A DNA stretch of 34,271 nucleotides from Candidatus Margulisiibacteriota bacterium (lineage in GTDB: Bacteria > Margulisbacteria > Marinamargulisbacteria > UBA817), in contig JADHOE010000014.1 of the NCBI GenBank assembly GCA_016779165.1, positions 1-34,271 of the forward strand. Reading direction: 5' to 3'. Both the position numbers and the translations under genes were made by a program. Positions 33,789 through 34,271 of the stretch are shown one piece after another. Below the pieces are notes generated by a model. It was not told the DNA's origin. It was given only the letters and a program-made list of their open reading frames with translations, and searched no databases. Each line of letters starts with the position of its first letter. The stretch's first letter is position 1.

Positions 33789-33801
33789 ACCTTTAGTTAT
33801 A
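33789..33801 (-). promoter_or_regulatory. -10 element of the SDR operon
   Basis: TATAAC on the minus strand (33801-33796) is seven bases before ATG 33788. No good -35 is visible. Confidence 0.35.
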
Positions 33802-33878
33802 CCCTAAACATGGGCGAATGCACATAAGAATCTTCATTTACAATGCACGTGGGTGCGGCATGGGGGTGTGCATTGGGC

Positions 33879-33909
33879 AAAAAAAAGGGCCGATCAACGG
33901 CCCTTTCGT
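33879..33909 (-). terminator. Rho-independent terminator of the edge barrel gene
   Basis: On the minus strand, GGGCCG-TTGAT-CGGCCC is followed by eight T's. Flanking A/T pairs extend the stem to 9 bp. It starts about 20 bases after the stop codon of the edge gene. Confidence 0.88.
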
Positions 33910-33929
33910 GCATTTAAGTAACGCGAAAC

Positions 33930-34271
33930 TTAGAATAAGTAAGCAATACCGAATGATGTGGTGTTGAACAAGTTGGTTGTTTTAACTTCAGTCTCGCTAG
34001 CACCTTTATATTTTAGTGTATTCTGAGAATACAAATCAATGTCAGCCGTTAACACAATGTTGGATGACAATGCGCGCTCAAAACCAGCAACGATGGCCAA
34101 GGTATTGTTTGTATCGATATCTTTGCTAAATTCTTTACCAGAAACCATGGTGTAGCTTACACCTGCTGTTAATGCAGTCATTGAATCCAACGCAATTTTG
34201 TAATTACCACCAAACTTGATAGAAGTGTTTTCTCTTTTTGGTGTTGCATCGTTAGAATTGCTATTAAATGT
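33930..34271 (-). CDS. Outer-membrane barrel-like protein, C-terminal part (cut by window edge)
   Basis: The frame is open to the right edge, so the N-terminus lies outside; 113 codons are visible. An internal TTG at 34190 is not the start. The visible part has alternating amphipathic strands (SIKFGGNYKIAL, TALTAGVSYTMV, LAIVAGFERAL, IVLTADIDLYS) and ends in SFGIAYLF with terminal Phe. This is like OmpA/porin-type outer-membrane barrels. A strong terminator follows, as expected for a well-expressed envelope protein. No specific family is recognised. Confidence 0.75.
   Translation of the reverse strand, partial: TFNSNSNDATPKRENTSIKFGGNYKIALDSMTALTAGVSYTMVSGKEFSKDIDTNNTLAIVAGFERALSSNIVLTADIDLYSQNTLKYKGASETEVKTTNLFNTTSFGIAYLF

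Noticed and set aside
3234-33796. Many long frames antisense to or shifted against the genes listed
   Set aside because: They lack family motifs, overlap well-supported genes fully, and show no ribosome sites or promoters.
1-34271. CRISPR arrays, tRNA/rRNA genes, transposons or phage genes
   Set aside because: No regularly spaced repeats, cloverleaf-like units, transposase motifs or terminal repeats were seen on either strand by eye.

Overview
The window looks like a chromosomal segment of a low-to-medium GC, diderm (Gram-negative type) bacterium. The diderm evidence is a TamA/TamB-like pair, several small outer-membrane beta-barrels, a very large putative outer-membrane protein, a lipoprotein, a heptose-bisphosphatase-like enzyme and an LpxB-related protein. 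Some other families resemble Gram-positive or cyanobacterial relatives: a 352-aa Bacillus-type threonine synthase, an AsnC-aminotransferase pair, an amidase with copper-amine-oxidase-type N-terminal repeats, and a DciA/DUF721 protein ending in a Cys4 motif. This mix would suit an uncultured phylum near Cyanobacteria (for example Margulisbacteria), but that is inference only. There is no rRNA, tRNA, CRISPR array, phage or insertion sequence. The content is mainly housekeeping and cell envelope.

Layout. 1-1212 (+): 3' end of a RecF-like gene, DciA/DUF721, a 29-aa COX24/bS22-like basic protein with a TTG start, and a lone receiver domain. 1252-9965 (-): an operon of an acidic-tailed unknown protein, queA and a 1545-aa surface/outer-membrane protein with at least six diverged repeats, then a peptidoglycan amidase and murI. 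10077-19596 (+): an operon linked by stop/start overlaps, asnC-like regulator, aminotransferase, cvpA-like, thrC, tamB-like, tamA/Omp85-like. 19658-21847: an orphan HigA-type regulator divergent from bioF and a BioH/BioG-like esterase, with a perfect 10-bp inverted repeat between them. 21817-23144 (-): thyA-folA. 23236-25443 (+): a Kv-beta-type aldo-keto reductase, an outer-membrane barrel with its own leader and terminator, and a 63-aa protein. 25462-29369 (+): an M24B aminopeptidase, then lipoprotein, GmhB-like phosphatase and LpxB-related protein. 29364-31591: a small barrel protein divergent from holA and two small unknown genes. 31609-34271 (-): two short-chain dehydrogenase-type genes and, at the edge, a barrel protein with a terminator.

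The strongest genome-wide signal is in the promoters. Twelve start codons, nearly all at the head of a transcription unit, lie only 6-9 bases after a -10-like hexamer (TATAAT, TACACT, TATGAT and similar) and mostly have no Shine-Dalgarno sequence. Several genes inside operons, and a few with longer leaders, carry ordinary AGGAG-type sites. This predicts widespread leaderless transcription and was used here to choose the starts of murI, the amidase, thyA, the lipoprotein and holA.

Functional themes are envelope assembly (amidase, MurI, TamA/B-like, LpxB-related, barrels), folate/thymidylate (thyA-folA), biotin precursor synthesis (bioF plus esterase), DNA replication (RecF, DciA, HolA) and queuosine modification (QueA). 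No single cluster is clearly a new defence or biosynthetic system. The least explained items are the 1545-aa protein, the 172-aa acidic protein, the 63-aa protein, the 110/85-aa pair, and the orphan HigA with its operator-like repeat.
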